64,000 bases of DNA from a candidate division KSB1 bacterium (lineage in GTDB: Bacteria; Zhuqueibacterota; Zhuqueibacteria; Residuimicrobiales; Krinioviventaceae): the NCBI GenBank assembly GCA_034521575.1, contig JAXHMJ010000002.1:404706-468705 (forward strand), read 5' to 3'. A model generated the notes under the pieces. It was given only the letters and a program-made list of their open reading frames with translations, was not told where the DNA came from and ran no database searches. Both the position numbers and the translations under genes were made by a program. Position 1 is the stretch's first letter; the number at the start of each line of letters is the position of its first letter. This document shows positions 37,887-47,850 of the stretch, piece after piece.

Positions 37887-39292
37887 ACAGCATGCAGAAA
37901 AAGGCGCCAAATAAAGAAAAGCATGTATTGACCGATATGCCGCCCCAGGCTGTTGATACGGAAGTGGCGGTTCTCGGTTCCATGCTTATGCACAAAGAAG
38001 CCGCCAATACGGCGGTGGAACTGTTGAGCGCCAATTCGTTTTACAGGGATGCGCATCGAAAAATATTTCAGGCGGCCCTGGCGCTCTATGAACACAATGA
38101 ACCCATTGACGTCATTACCGTATCTGATGAACTTGAAAAACGCGCGCAGCTGAATGCGGTTGGCGGATTGGGGTATTTATCCGAATTGGTCAAACGCACC
38201 GTATCGGCTGCCAATATAGAATATTATTGCAAAATTGTGCGCGACAAGGCGTTGCTTCGAAATCTGATTACTGTTTCGACGGAAATTCAGCAGGATTGTT
38301 TTGAAGCCTCACAGGAGGCTGCCGATATTATTGATCTGGCGGAACAAAAGATATTTTCGATTTCAGAACAGCATGCGCGTCGTGATTATTCTCATATTTC
38401 ACCGGTTTTGACGGAAACCCTTGAAAAAATCCAGAAATTTGGTCAGAACAAAGAAGGATTGACAGGGGTCTCCACCGGTTTTCACCGACTGGATGAAATG
38501 CTGTCCGGGCTGCAGCCCTCTGATTTGGTGGTGCTGGCAGCGCGACCGTCAATGGGCAAAACGGCCCTGGCGATCAATATCGGCCGGAACGCAGCCATGA
38601 AAGGCACGCCGGTGGCCATGTTCAGCCTGGAAATGGCAAACTATCAACTGGTGATGCGTATGCTCTGTTCAGAAGCCCGTGTTGATTCGCATCGAGCCCG
38701 AATCGGGCGATTAAAAGATGAAGAGTGGGCTCGTTTGAGCAAATACGCCGGTGTCTTGGCGGAAATGCCGTTTTATATTGATGATACGCCGGGTATTTCG
38801 GTTCTGGAACTGCGATCCAAGGCGCGGCGGCTAAAAGTTGAACATAATGTGGGTTTGATTATCGTTGATTACCTGCAGCTGTTGCGCTTGTCAACACGAG
38901 CCGAAAGTCGTCAAATTGAAATTGCCATGATTTCTCAGTCTTTGAAAAATCTGGCCAAAGAGCTGGATACACCGGTGCTTTCGCTTTCCCAGCTGTCGCG
39001 TGCGGTAGAGTCACGAGGCGGCGACGGAAAACCGATGCTGTCTGATTTGCGCGAGTCCGGAGCCATTGAACAGGATGCTGATGTGGTTATGTTTATCAAC
39101 CGACCGGCTGCTTACGGTCGGGAGGTGGAACCCGAACTGCAGAATGTCGCTGAGGTGATCATTGCCAAACAGCGTAATGGCCCAGTCGGTGAAGTAGAAC
39201 TTGTCTTCCTGAGCGAATTTATCCAGTTTGCCAATAAAGAAGAATACCGGGATGTCCCGGAAACGCAAACCCTATCACAGGAACCGTTTTAA
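37883..39292 (+). CDS. dnaB: Replicative DNA helicase DnaB
   Basis: About 466-469 residues; start either TTG 37883 or ATG 37892. N-terminal domain MPPQAVDTEVAVLGSMLMHK, then the RecA-like core: TGVSTGFHRLDEMLSGLQPS, Walker A ARPSMGKTALAINI, GLIIVDYLQLLR (Walker B), LSQLSRAVESR and LRESGAIEQDADVVMFINRP (arginine-finger region), AKQRNGPVG. Hexameric 5'-3' helicase at the replication fork. No intein. Three bases separate its stop from the rsh ATG. Confidence 0.95.
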   Translation: MNSMQKKAPNKEKHVLTDMPPQAVDTEVAVLGSMLMHKEAANTAVELLSANSFYRDAHRKIFQAALALYEHNEPIDVITVSDELEKRAQLNAVGGLGYLSELVKRTVSAANIEYYCKIVRDKALLRNLITVSTEIQQDCFEASQEAADIIDLAEQKIFSISEQHARRDYSHISPVLTETLEKIQKFGQNKEGLTGVSTGFHRLDEMLSGLQPSDLVVLAARPSMGKTALAINIGRNAAMKGTPVAMFSLEMANYQLVMRMLCSEARVDSHRARIGRLKDEEWARLSKYAGVLAEMPFYIDDTPGISVLELRSKARRLKVEHNVGLIIVDYLQLLRLSTRAESRQIEIAMISQSLKNLAKELDTPVLSLSQLSRAVESRGGDGKPMLSDLRESGAIEQDADVVMFINRPAAYGREVEPELQNVAEVIIAKQRNGPVGEVELVFLSEFIQFANKEEYRDVPETQTLSQEPF

Positions 39293-39294
39293 TA

Positions 39295-41473
39295 ATGATT
39301 ACGGGAGTGAATATCGCAAATGTAACAATCAAAAATTCACCCTATGCTTCTGTTGTAGAGGGTTTGATGCGGCGCATCAAGCGTTACAACGAAAATGCAA
39401 ATATGGAGCAGTTGTCCGAGGCATTTGATTTCAGCTATGGAGCTCATTCCGATCAGACCCGTCAAAGCGGGCACCCCTATTTCGAGCATCCGCTGGAGGT
39501 TGTCAAGATACTGGTTGAGCATCATATGGACTATCAGACGATTATCGGCGGTTTGCTGCATGATGTGGTAGAAGACACCAAAATCGATATTGATCAGGTT
39601 GAGAAAAAGTTTGACAGTCAGATCGCGCTTTTGGTGGATGGGGTAACCAAAATATCCGGCCTTAAATTGCCGGAATTTGAAACCCGGCAAAATGAAAATT
39701 TCCGCAAGATGCTGCTTTCCATGGTCAAGGATATCCGTGTGATTATGATAAAGTTCGCAGACCGTCTGCACAATATGCGGACGCTGGGCGTACTGGAAGA
39801 GGATAAACGCAAAAGAATAGCCCGTGAGACACGTGAATTGTATGCGCCGCTGGCGCATCGACTCGGCCTGGCCCGCATCAAAAGCGAATTGGAAGATCTG
39901 GCTTTGAAATATCTGCATCCGGAGTTTTATGATGATATTTCACGGCGCATTAATGAAACCAAAAAAGAGCGGGAAGAAGAGCTTCGCAACGTCACCCGGG
40001 TTTTGCGCAAGGATATTGTTGCCGCGAAAATCCACGCCCGTTTTGAAGGCCGGGCCAAACATTTTTACAGCATATATAACAAAATTATCAACCGCGGCGT
40101 CCCGTTTGAAAATATACATGATTTACTGGCTGTAAGAATTATTGTTAATAGAATTGATGAATGTTACCATGCACTGGGTATCGTGCATTCAATGTTCACG
40201 CCCATTCATGAACGGTTCAAGGATTACATTTCAACTCCCAAATCAAACGGGTATCAATCCATTCACACAATTGTGGTCGGACCCATGGGCAAGAAATACG
40301 AAGTACAGATTCGGACTGAAGACATGCATCGCACGGCCGAAGAGGGCATCGCCGCACACTGGCACTACAAGGAAGGCCGTTTTGAGGAAGATGATCTGGA
40401 TAAAAATCTTGTATGGCTGCGGCAGATCCTGGATACGGATGAAGATGATCCTGACGCCTCCTTTTTTATGGAAAATTTAAAGATTAACCTGTTCCAGGAT
40501 GAAGTGTTTGTCTTTACTCCCAAAGGTGATCTTCACCGTCTGCCGGTGAATTCCACTCCCGTTGATTTTGCGTTTTATGTGCATACGGAGGTCGGGATGC
40601 ACTGTATGGCGGCCAAAGTCAATGGGAAAATTGTACCGCTCAGCAAAAAACTCAACAACGGCGATTCGGTTGAAGTGCTGACATCATCAAACAAATTTCC
40701 GAATAAAGACTGGCTGCAGTTTACCGTAACCAGTAAAGCACGCAGCAAAATTCGCAAGTATATTCGGGATCTTGAGTTCAAGAACAGTGTTTCTGGGCGA
40801 AGAAATGCTCGCCAAACGTCTGAACAAAGCCGGGAAACGCATTAAAGATCTGGATTTTAATGAATTGCTGGAACGGTACGCATTTAAGGACAAACGACAG
40901 TTTTTTGCATCCATAGGACGAGGTGATACGCGAGTCGAGACGGTGATACGGCATTTGTTTCCAGAGGAACAGACCAAAAAGGAAAAACAGTCGTTACTGC
41001 CCAAGATTATCGAACGCGCGAGGCGCTCAAGCCATGGTGTCCGGGTTGCCGGTCTGGATAACATTATGATTAATTTCGCCAAATGCTGCAAACCGATTCC
41101 GGGCGAACCGATTACCGGTATTGTGACCAAGGGACGCGGTATTGTTATTCATTCGAATCCGTGCAAAAATTTGGTGAATTTAATGCAAACTCCGGAACGG
41201 ATTGTTGAGGTTAAATGGGATGTCGACTCGGGCGATCGGTTTCCCGTTGGCCTGCATGTTTTATCCGAGCGCAGAAAGAATTTTTTATCGGAACTGTCTG
41301 AAAGCATCAATTCAGCTGATTCGAATCTGATCGATGTACGTATGACGTCGGCTAATTCACTGTTTACATGCGATGTCATGATTGAGGTGTATGACATGAA
41401 CCATCTGAATAAGGTAATTCATCGCGTAAAAAGATTGGAGGGTGTCATTACAGTTGAGAGGTTGTATAATTAA
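39295..41473 (+). CDS. RelA/SpoT-family (p)ppGpp synthetase/hydrolase (one apparent frameshift)
   Basis: The first frame (39295-40845) has the HD hydrolase domain (HPYFEHPLEVVKILVEHH, GLLHDVVEDTKI, KFADRLHNMRTLG), the synthetase domain (DLLAVRIIVNRIDECYHALG, FKDYISTPKSNGYQSIHTIV, YEVQIRTEDMHRTAEEGIAA, HWHYKEG) and TGS (VFVFTPKGDLHRLP). Near 40785 a one-base shift leads to the frame ending at 41473, with the zinc-finger/helical region (CCKPIPGEPITGIVTKGRGI) and ACT domain (SNLIDVRMTSANSLFTCDVM). Both catalytic halves look complete, so it is a bifunctional Rsh controlling the stringent response. Confidence 0.9.
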
Positions 41474-41514
41474 ATCGGGGAAATTTTGAAACGCGACAAA
41501 AAGAGGAGCGAATA

Positions 41515-41850
41515 ATGGAAGATCTGAATGAAAAAACAACCATTACCAAAAAGGATGTTTCAAAACGGACGGCGAAAATTGTGGGAGAAAAGATATATTT
41601 GACGGAAAAAGTGGTTGATGGTGTATTTCAGGCATTGCGGGAATTTATGTCCGAAGCTGATCCTGAAGTCCGCATTGAGATTCGTGATTTCGGTGTGTTT
41701 GAAGTCAAAAAAACCAAAGCCAAACCCAAAGCGAGAAATCCGAAAACAGGCGAAATTATTTATGTGCCGGCGCGGCGCAAAACCCATTTCAAGGCGGGAA
41801 AATTGTTAAAAGAAGTCTTGAAAACTCCTCTTGATGAACTTGAAAAATAA
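41515..41850 (+). CDS. HU/IHF family DNA-binding protein (second paralogue)
   Basis: 111 residues after AGAGGAGCGA. The N-terminus (residues 1-30) is longer than in HU. The core has VVDGVFQALREFMSEADPEV, IEIRDFGVFEVKKTKAKPKA, RNPKTGEIIYVPARRKTHFK and AGKLLKEVL, typical of the IHF/HU arm and Pro-tipped loop. More divergent from the HU at 25.6 kb than expected for a recent duplicate, so it probably has its own role. Confidence 0.9.
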   Translation: MEDLNEKTTITKKDVSKRTAKIVGEKIYLTEKVVDGVFQALREFMSEADPEVRIEIRDFGVFEVKKTKAKPKARNPKTGEIIYVPARRKTHFKAGKLLKEVLKTPLDELEK

Positions 41851-41862
41851 GCCAGTATAGTC

Positions 41863-42300
41863 GTGACCCGTGATGTGAGTTTTGAACCCAAAGGTCGTAT
41901 TCTGGCGATTGACTTTGGCAGCAAACGCGTCGGCCTGGCCGTGAGTGATCTTTCGCAATTTCTGGCTACGCCGTTCATGACCATTGAGAATAAAGGCTAT
42001 AATGCCCTGGTTTGCAGGATTGTCGATATTGTGAACCGAAAAGATATCAAGGGAATTATTGTAGGCAATCCTCTGAATATGGATGGCACGGTAAGTGAAA
42101 TGGCAAAACGCGCCGCCAGATTGGCAAAGAAGCTGAGCATAGCTACCCCCGTCCCTGTTTTCATGTGGGATGAGCGGCTGACCACTCAATCCGCGCATGA
42201 TATGCTCATTCAAACCGGTCAATCGCCTTCCAAACAACGGAACCGGATCGACCAGATCGCTGCGGCTTATTTACTGCAGTCTTTTCTGGATCAACATTAA
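41863..42300 (+). CDS. ruvX: Putative pre-16S rRNA nuclease RuvX (YqgF)
   Basis: 145 residues from GTG 41863. RNase-H fold with GRILAIDFGSKRVGLAVSDL (first catalytic Asp), GIIVGNPLNMDGTVSEMA, FMWDERLTTQSAHDM (Glu) and RIDQIAAAYLLQSFL (Asp). The family matures the 16S rRNA 5' end and is nearly always essential. Confidence 0.93.
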   Translation: MTRDVSFEPKGRILAIDFGSKRVGLAVSDLSQFLATPFMTIENKGYNALVCRIVDIVNRKDIKGIIVGNPLNMDGTVSEMAKRAARLAKKLSIATPVPVFMWDERLTTQSAHDMLIQTGQSPSKQRNRIDQIAAAYLLQSFLDQH

Positions 42301-42339
42301 TTCAGGAATCAGAAACCAGACCTTTTGGCGCTTGTCGTG

Positions 42340-43803
42340 ATGAATAAAAAAATTGTATGGTCTATATTATCGGGGATTTTGCTGGCCCTGTCCTTTCCGC
42401 CATTCAAAACCGGTTTCCTCGCCTATGGGGCGTTGATCCCGTTGTTTTGGCTGCTGCAGTATTCGTCATTGAAACAGGCGGCTGTTTGGGGATACATGAC
42501 CGGCCTGGTCTTTTATGCCGCCACCGTATTCTGGATCGCTGTCATTACCCTGCCGGGATGCATCGGAACACTGCTTGTTGTGCCGTTGTATCTGGCGCTT
42601 TACAGCGTCCTGCACACGCTGATCATCAAACGGCTGGGCAGCCATGGTTATCTGTTTTTACCTTTTCTATGGATAGCAGTCGAGTATCTGCAGTCTCTGA
42701 GTGAATTCTCTTTCCCGTGGAACCATCTGGGTTATACTCAGACTTTTTATTTGCCCCTCATCCAGCACGCTTCATTGACATCAGTCTATGGTGTGAGCTT
42801 TTGGATTTTTTTGTTCAATGTTCTGTTATTTTTTCTTTATCAATGCCGGCAAACGAAAACCCTGCGTGTGCGCATTGGCGTTGTTCTGGTTTTATGGTTT
42901 GTTCTTCCACTTGTTCATGGACTTTTGATCACCCGCAATTCATCTCATCCTTTGTTGAAGGTTGCCATGATTCAGGGCAATATTGATCCGATAAAAAAAT
43001 GGGAGGGAGATATTTATGAAAATAATTTTAGACGTTATGGTCAACTGTCCCGGCAAGCCCTTCAGCAGAATAATGTCGATTTGCTGATTTGGCCGGAAAC
43101 CGCTTTGCCGTTTTACCTGCGCTTGAACCGCACCTACAGGAATCGCCTTGAAAATTTTGTTGATTCTGTCCGCGTTCCGGTTTTGACCGGCACGCTTGAT
43201 TATGACTATGATTCACAGGGACAGTCGCGGCACTACAAGAGCGCGCACCTCTATGCACCTGATACTTCCGCGCAGCGTTATGACAAAATCAAGCTCGTGC
43301 CGTTTTCTGAACGGGTGCCGTATCCCGATTCATTCCCCTTTCAATATGTGAAACCCGTCATGTACCAATACGGAACCGGTAACTATTCTGTCGGAGATTC
43401 TATTTATGTATTCGAGTGGAAAGAGTCCCGGGATACTTTGGCGAATACAGACAAGCGGATCAAAACCGGAGTGGCAATTTGCTATGAATCGGTCTATCCC
43501 GAACATGTCAGAGCCTACGTAAAGCAGGGCGCTCAGTTTATCACGGTCATCACAAATGATGCCTGGTTCGGTAAGAGCAGCGGTCCTTATCAGCATGCAC
43601 AGATTGCAGTAATGCGCGCGATTGAGAACCGGCGAGCCGTAGCCCGATGTGCCAATACCGGCATCTCTTGTTTTATTGACCCTTACGGCAGAGTGCGCCA
43701 ATCGACTGACTTGTTTACCACGGCCGTGGTTACCGGAAATATCGAACTTTGCGAATCATTGACGTTTTTCACACGCTATGGTTTATTATTACCCGAATTT
43801 TAG
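42340..43803 (+). CDS. lnt: Apolipoprotein N-acyltransferase
   Basis: 487 residues from ATG 42340; an in-frame TTG at 42325 lacks a better ribosome site. About six N-terminal membrane helices (residues 5-195), then the nitrilase-like periplasmic domain. The catalytic triad is visible: Glu253 (WPETALPFY), Lys316 (YDKIKLVPFSERVP) and Cys381 (VAICYESVYP). Residues TNDAWFGKSSGPYQHAQIAV are also typical. It adds the third acyl chain to lipoproteins, needed for export by Lol. Candidate clients in this window are BamD and the Ig-repeat lipoprotein. Confidence 0.94.
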   Translation: MNKKIVWSILSGILLALSFPPFKTGFLAYGALIPLFWLLQYSSLKQAAVWGYMTGLVFYAATVFWIAVITLPGCIGTLLVVPLYLALYSVLHTLIIKRLGSHGYLFLPFLWIAVEYLQSLSEFSFPWNHLGYTQTFYLPLIQHASLTSVYGVSFWIFLFNVLLFFLYQCRQTKTLRVRIGVVLVLWFVLPLVHGLLITRNSSHPLLKVAMIQGNIDPIKKWEGDIYENNFRRYGQLSRQALQQNNVDLLIWPETALPFYLRLNRTYRNRLENFVDSVRVPVLTGTLDYDYDSQGQSRHYKSAHLYAPDTSAQRYDKIKLVPFSERVPYPDSFPFQYVKPVMYQYGTGNYSVGDSIYVFEWKESRDTLANTDKRIKTGVAICYESVYPEHVRAYVKQGAQFITVITNDAWFGKSSGPYQHAQIAVMRAIENRRAVARCANTGISCFIDPYGRVRQSTDLFTTAVVTGNIELCESLTFFTRYGLLLPEF

Positions 43804-43847
43804 TTGCGGTCTCTATATGGGATTGATGGTTGTAGGATTTAAACGTT

Positions 43848-44867
43848 TTGGTTAGGTGTTTATTTACATTTTTGCTTTTTCTGTTTGCAATGATGGCTAT
43901 TGTACCTGTCAATGCGGTTGAATTTGACCATTATTTCCAAAATACGCTTTTGGCCCGCTCGTTCGGTATGGCCGGGGCAGTGTCTGCTCTCGATCATTGG
44001 CCGGGTACGCTGCTGTTCAACGCTGCTGCTTCTCCTTTTATGGAGAAAGGAGAATATCCTGAATTTAAAGCAATGCTAAATCCGGTGACCAGCCTGGAGT
44101 CTCTTTACAAGCTCGGTACAAAAAAATACCGGGGTTTTGGAGATTTGGCAGGACAAGCCGGACTTGTGTTCCCGTTTGTATCCTTGAACCAGGAGATTTA
44201 TCAGATATCACTGATGCTGACTCAGCCCTTGCCGGACAATCCGCATGCAAGCGGCAGGGCGCTGGGTGATGCCGATGCATTGCTGGATTGGCATTATCAT
44301 TTGATCACCGCACGCCTCAAACTGGATTCCAGGGTATCTATCGGAAGCAGCGGTTATATGTTTGTGACGCGAAATCCCGGTGATGAAAGACACCAAACAG
44401 CGCTGGGCACCAGTTACAGTGTCATGATCCGTCCGACAGAATCATACCAGGCCGGAATTTCTTATTATAATATCCATGAAAAAGCAGACTCTTTATTGTT
44501 CAGCTATCACCGGGTCATTGATAATACTCTCAATGTCGGCGTCTCTTTTTCTCCGTTTGATCCGCTCACCATCACCTGTGATATCCGCAATGTTGATGAA
44601 GAAGAAAATACCAAAGCCCGCGAATTGCATACCGGATTGGAATTATCTCCCAATAAATTTTTTTCAGTGCGGGGTGGATATTATTTCAACAACAGCAAGT
44701 CCGATCATGTGTTTACAGCCGGTATCGGCTATATGGACAGACGTCCGTTTAAACAGCAAAAGTCGTTTTCGGTTCGGGAAAATTTAATGTTTCAGTACGG
44801 TGTTCAGGCTATCTACGACAACGGTTTGAATTTATTGCACTATGCAACGTTATTAATACAATTATAG
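43848..44867 (+). CDS. Predicted outer-membrane beta-barrel protein
   Basis: 339 residues from a TTG; signal peptide MVRCLFTFLLFLFAMMAIVP with cleavage near VNA. The mature N-terminus (LLARSFGMAGAVSALDHWPG, LFNAAASPF) resembles the A-R-x-x-G-M-G-G-A start of PorV-like and FadL-like barrels. The rest alternates hydrophobic strands (YQISLMLTQPLP, LKLDSRVSIGSSGYMFVT, TLNVGVSFSPFDPLTITCDI, FSVRGGYYFNNSKSDHVFTA). No specific family is recognised. It opens an envelope cluster with bamD two genes downstream. Confidence 0.65.
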   Translation: MVRCLFTFLLFLFAMMAIVPVNAVEFDHYFQNTLLARSFGMAGAVSALDHWPGTLLFNAAASPFMEKGEYPEFKAMLNPVTSLESLYKLGTKKYRGFGDLAGQAGLVFPFVSLNQEIYQISLMLTQPLPDNPHASGRALGDADALLDWHYHLITARLKLDSRVSIGSSGYMFVTRNPGDERHQTALGTSYSVMIRPTESYQAGISYYNIHEKADSLLFSYHRVIDNTLNVGVSFSPFDPLTITCDIRNVDEEENTKARELHTGLELSPNKFFSVRGGYYFNNSKSDHVFTAGIGYMDRRPFKQQKSFSVRENLMFQYGVQAIYDNGLNLLHYATLLIQL

Positions 44868-44917
44868 GAACTAATAATCCGCGCTCATAGTAGAATGTAA
44901 AGAACTGATGAAAGCAT

Positions 44918-45511
44918 TTGAATTCTCGAAAAATTCTTATTTTATCATTATTTGGTTTTCAGGCCTTTGGGCAGTCTAAACCGCCCACCAACCTGGAACT
45001 GTATGCATTGCTCTACGAGAGTATATTTGCGTCTTTTGTAACCGACATGCCTGATTCGTCAAGCCGTGTTTCTCTAATTGCCCTTGATGCGGCAAATCAG
45101 GAAAACTGGATTGCCGAAGAGCAGTGGATAAAAAATTTTCAAGCTAAAGGCGCGAGCGTTTACACTGCAGATTCCGCGGCAATCAAAAATGCTGTATCAC
45201 TCTATTATCGGCCTGTTGTGCAAAAGGTTGAATATACCCGAGCCGGAAACACTATCAATCGGACGGTTAGGGTTGAGTGTTATTTAAAATGTACAGATCC
45301 GGATAACCGGGTTTTATTTTCGCGTTCAATCCGGGAATCCACGAGTGACCGGATTAAAAATAAACAACTACCCCTGATAGAAAATCCATTGATCGCTTCC
45401 ACGCGTGCAAAGAAACCTGTTTCACGCTGGCAGCGTCTGGTCGAACCTCTGATCATATCGATTGTTTCAGGTTCTATAATAACAATTTTTTATTCATATC
45501 GAAGCAAATAA
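44918..45511 (+). CDS. Unknown exported protein with C-terminal membrane anchor
   Basis: 197 residues from a TTG. The N-terminal segment ILILSLFGFQAFGQSK is a probable signal peptide. The middle (residues 20-170) is a soluble mixed alpha/beta domain (LYALLYESIFASFVT, NRTVRVECYLKCTDPDNRVL). The end (IISIVSGSIITIFYSYRSK) is a membrane anchor with basic tail. Fourteen bases separate it from bamD, so an envelope assembly role is plausible by context. I do not recognise the family. Confidence 0.6.
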   Translation: MNSRKILILSLFGFQAFGQSKPPTNLELYALLYESIFASFVTDMPDSSSRVSLIALDAANQENWIAEEQWIKNFQAKGASVYTADSAAIKNAVSLYYRPVVQKVEYTRAGNTINRTVRVECYLKCTDPDNRVLFSRSIRESTSDRIKNKQLPLIENPLIASTRAKKPVSRWQRLVEPLIISIVSGSIITIFYSYRSK

Positions 45512-45525
45512 AAAGGTTTGTTACA

Positions 45526-46287
45526 ATGAAAATACGCAAAGTTGGCATCATTTTGATAATCTTCATGATTGGGCTGTTTTCCTGTTCAAAATATAATATC
45601 AAAGACGGAACACCGCTGGACAAGCGCATGGAAATTGCCATGAAAATGTTTGAAAATGGTGATTATTTTGAAGCCAAAACCCAGTTCCGTATTATTACAT
45701 TGAGTCATAGCGGCAACCAAAATGCAGACAAGGCTCAGTTCTACCTCGCCGAGTGTCATTATAATATGAAAGAATATATATTGGCGGCCAACGAGTATGA
45801 ACGTTTGACCAAAGTTTTCCCCGCATCGGAATATGTGGATGATGCCAAGTTTAAACTGGGGATGAGCTATTATCAATTGTCGCCTCATTACGGTCTGGAT
45901 CAGACTTATACAGAAAAGTCTATTGAGCATTTTCAGGAGTTTCTGGAAGATTATCATACCAGTGATCTTGTAGAAAAGGTGGAACGTAATTTGTTAGACG
46001 CCAGAAGCAAACTGGCGCATAAGGTTTATTCCTCAGGGCGGATATACCGTAAAATGGGACGCTATCGCGCCGCCAATATCTATTTTAATAAAGTGCTGGA
46101 AGAGTATTACGATTCGAAATGGGCGCCGCGGGCATTGTACTGGATCGGGGAATGCAACCGGCGCATGCACAAACCCAAACAGGCGATAGAGGCCTTTGCC
46201 GAATTCAAGCAAAAATACAGCCATCATGAGTGGATTGGGCGCACCAATGATGCACTCAGAGAATTGCGGAAAGAACTGGAAAACTAA
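45526..46287 (+). CDS. bamD: Outer-membrane assembly lipoprotein BamD
   Basis: 253 residues. Signal peptide with lipobox Cys20 (GLFSC). The body is TPR-like: AMKMFENGDYFEAKTQFRII, DKAQFYLAECHYNMKEYILA, AANEYERLTKVFPASEYVDD, AKFKLGMSYYQLSPHYGLDQ and the family mark IEHFQEFLEDYHTSDLV, then two further repeats. It recruits BamA substrates at the inner face of the outer membrane, which confirms a diderm cell. Confidence 0.92.
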   Translation: MKIRKVGIILIIFMIGLFSCSKYNIKDGTPLDKRMEIAMKMFENGDYFEAKTQFRIITLSHSGNQNADKAQFYLAECHYNMKEYILAANEYERLTKVFPASEYVDDAKFKLGMSYYQLSPHYGLDQTYTEKSIEHFQEFLEDYHTSDLVEKVERNLLDARSKLAHKVYSSGRIYRKMGRYRAANIYFNKVLEEYYDSKWAPRALYWIGECNRRMHKPKQAIEAFAEFKQKYSHHEWIGRTNDALRELRKELEN

Positions 46288-46301
46288 TAGTCGGAGGCAA
46301 C

Positions 46302-46877
46302 TTGAGAATCGGCGTCTATGGCGGAACGTTTGATCCCATTCATACCGCTCATTTAATCATTGCTGAACATACCCGGGAACAACTGGACCTGGATCTTGTT
46401 TTGTTCATCCCCTCTTATATCCCACCTCATAAAACAGAAGCCCCATTATGTGACGCTTTGAACCGTCTGGAAATGGTAAAGACAGCTGTAAAAGATCATC
46501 CTCATTTCCAGACTATTGATTTTGAAATTAAAAGACAAAAAACGTCATATACGGTTCATACACTTGAACATATACGTGATACATTTCGTCTCGAACAGCA
46601 TGAACTTTATCTATTAATGGGAGCGGATAATTATATTCATTTTGATAAATGGAAATCCCCGCAAACCATTTATAAAATGTGCCGTTTAACCGTGGCGGGA
46701 AGACCGAATGCAGAGGTGCAGGTTTCGCACGAGTTCACAGATGTCTTGTGGGTGAATGCCCCCCTGCTGGAGATATCCGCTTCTGATATTCGGGATCGCC
46801 TGGCAACTGGTAAGAGCATCCGATATATTGTTCCGCATCCGGTTGAGCAATACATAAAGCATTATAATCTGTATTAA
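46302..46877 (+). CDS. nadD: Nicotinate-nucleotide adenylyltransferase
   Basis: 191 residues from a TTG after GGAGGC. Nucleotidyltransferase signature MRIGVYGGTFDPIHTAHLII (HTAH for HxGH), VLFIPSYIPPHK, YLLMGADNYIHFDKWKSPQT, and the C-terminal ISASDIRDRLATGKSIRYIV (SxTxxR type: SASDIR). Makes deamido-NAD; together with nadK in this window it covers two steps of NAD(P) synthesis. Confidence 0.94.
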   Translation: MRIGVYGGTFDPIHTAHLIIAEHTREQLDLDLVLFIPSYIPPHKTEAPLCDALNRLEMVKTAVKDHPHFQTIDFEIKRQKTSYTVHTLEHIRDTFRLEQHELYLLMGADNYIHFDKWKSPQTIYKMCRLTVAGRPNAEVQVSHEFTDVLWVNAPLLEISASDIRDRLATGKSIRYIVPHPVEQYIKHYNLY

Positions 46878-46892
46878 AACTGAGAGAGGCAG

Positions 46893-47840
46893 ATGCTTAG
46901 GGATCTTAAGCTTTTTTACGGCAACAGCAACCCGCAGCTGGCAAAAGAGATTTGCGCGCATTTAAATGTCAAGCGCGGAGATATGAAAATCCGTAAATTC
47001 AGCAATGATAACATCAAGGTGAAAATTGAAGAAAACATCCGCAATGATGATGTTTTTATCATTCAGACCGCGGCGCTTCCGACCAATGAGCATCTAATTG
47101 AGCTATTGGTGATTATCGATGCTTTAAAGTATGCCTCGGCAGGCCGTATTACTGCCGTTCTGCCGAATTATTTTTATGCGCGTTCAGACAAGAAAGATGA
47201 ACCGCGTATTTCCATCACGGCCCGATTAATTGCTACCCTGCTGGAAGCTGCCGGCGCCGACCGGATTTTGACCATGAAACTGCATTCTCCGCAGATTATG
47301 GGATTTCCCCGTATTCCCATTGACCAACTATTGGCCACACCGATTCTCCTGGACCATTATGCAAAAAAGGATCTGTCCCATGCCGTGGTGGCCGCTCCCG
47401 ATGTCAACAGTGCAAAAAGCTCACGCATGATAGCCCGGCGCCTAAATCTGCCGATGGTGGTTCTTGATAAGGAGCGTTTGGGAGACCGGGAAAAAGTGGC
47501 CATGCGCAATATCATCGGTGATGTGGATGGCAAAGATGTATTGATTATTGATGATGAGGTACTATCCGGCGGTTCTTTATACGAAGCCGCGATGATTCTG
47601 AGGAAAAACGGCGCCCGCAAGATCTGGGCCGGCTGCACCCATGGATTTTTTACAAAAGAAGCGCTGAGCTTGCTGGAATCTTCGCCGCTTGAAGAGCTGG
47701 TCACCACCAATACACTGCCGCAGGACAAGAACAGTCGGCATGAAAAATTGCACGTACTCTCTGTGGGAAAAATGTTCGCGGATGGCATAACCGCCATTCA
47801 TAACGGTGAATCCGTGGGAGAGTTGTTTAAAGACAAATAA
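46893..47840 (+). CDS. prs: Ribose-phosphate pyrophosphokinase
   Basis: 315 residues after GAGAGAGGC. DLKLFYGNSNPQLAKEICAH, FSNDNIKVKIEENIRNDDVF, VLPNYFYARSDKKDEPRISI, the PRPP loop VLIIDDEVLSGGSLYEAAMI, and THGFFTKEALSLLE. The usual flexible-loop RQD is represented by ARSDKKDE. Makes PRPP for nucleotide, His, Trp and NAD synthesis, in line with nadD just upstream. Slightly divergent from typical class I enzymes. Confidence 0.92.
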   Translation: MLRDLKLFYGNSNPQLAKEICAHLNVKRGDMKIRKFSNDNIKVKIEENIRNDDVFIIQTAALPTNEHLIELLVIIDALKYASAGRITAVLPNYFYARSDKKDEPRISITARLIATLLEAAGADRILTMKLHSPQIMGFPRIPIDQLLATPILLDHYAKKDLSHAVVAAPDVNSAKSSRMIARRLNLPMVVLDKERLGDREKVAMRNIIGDVDGKDVLIIDDEVLSGGSLYEAAMILRKNGARKIWAGCTHGFFTKEALSLLESSPLEELVTTNTLPQDKNSRHEKLHVLSVGKMFADGITAIHNGESVGELFKDK

Positions 47841-47850
47841 GGATAGGGTT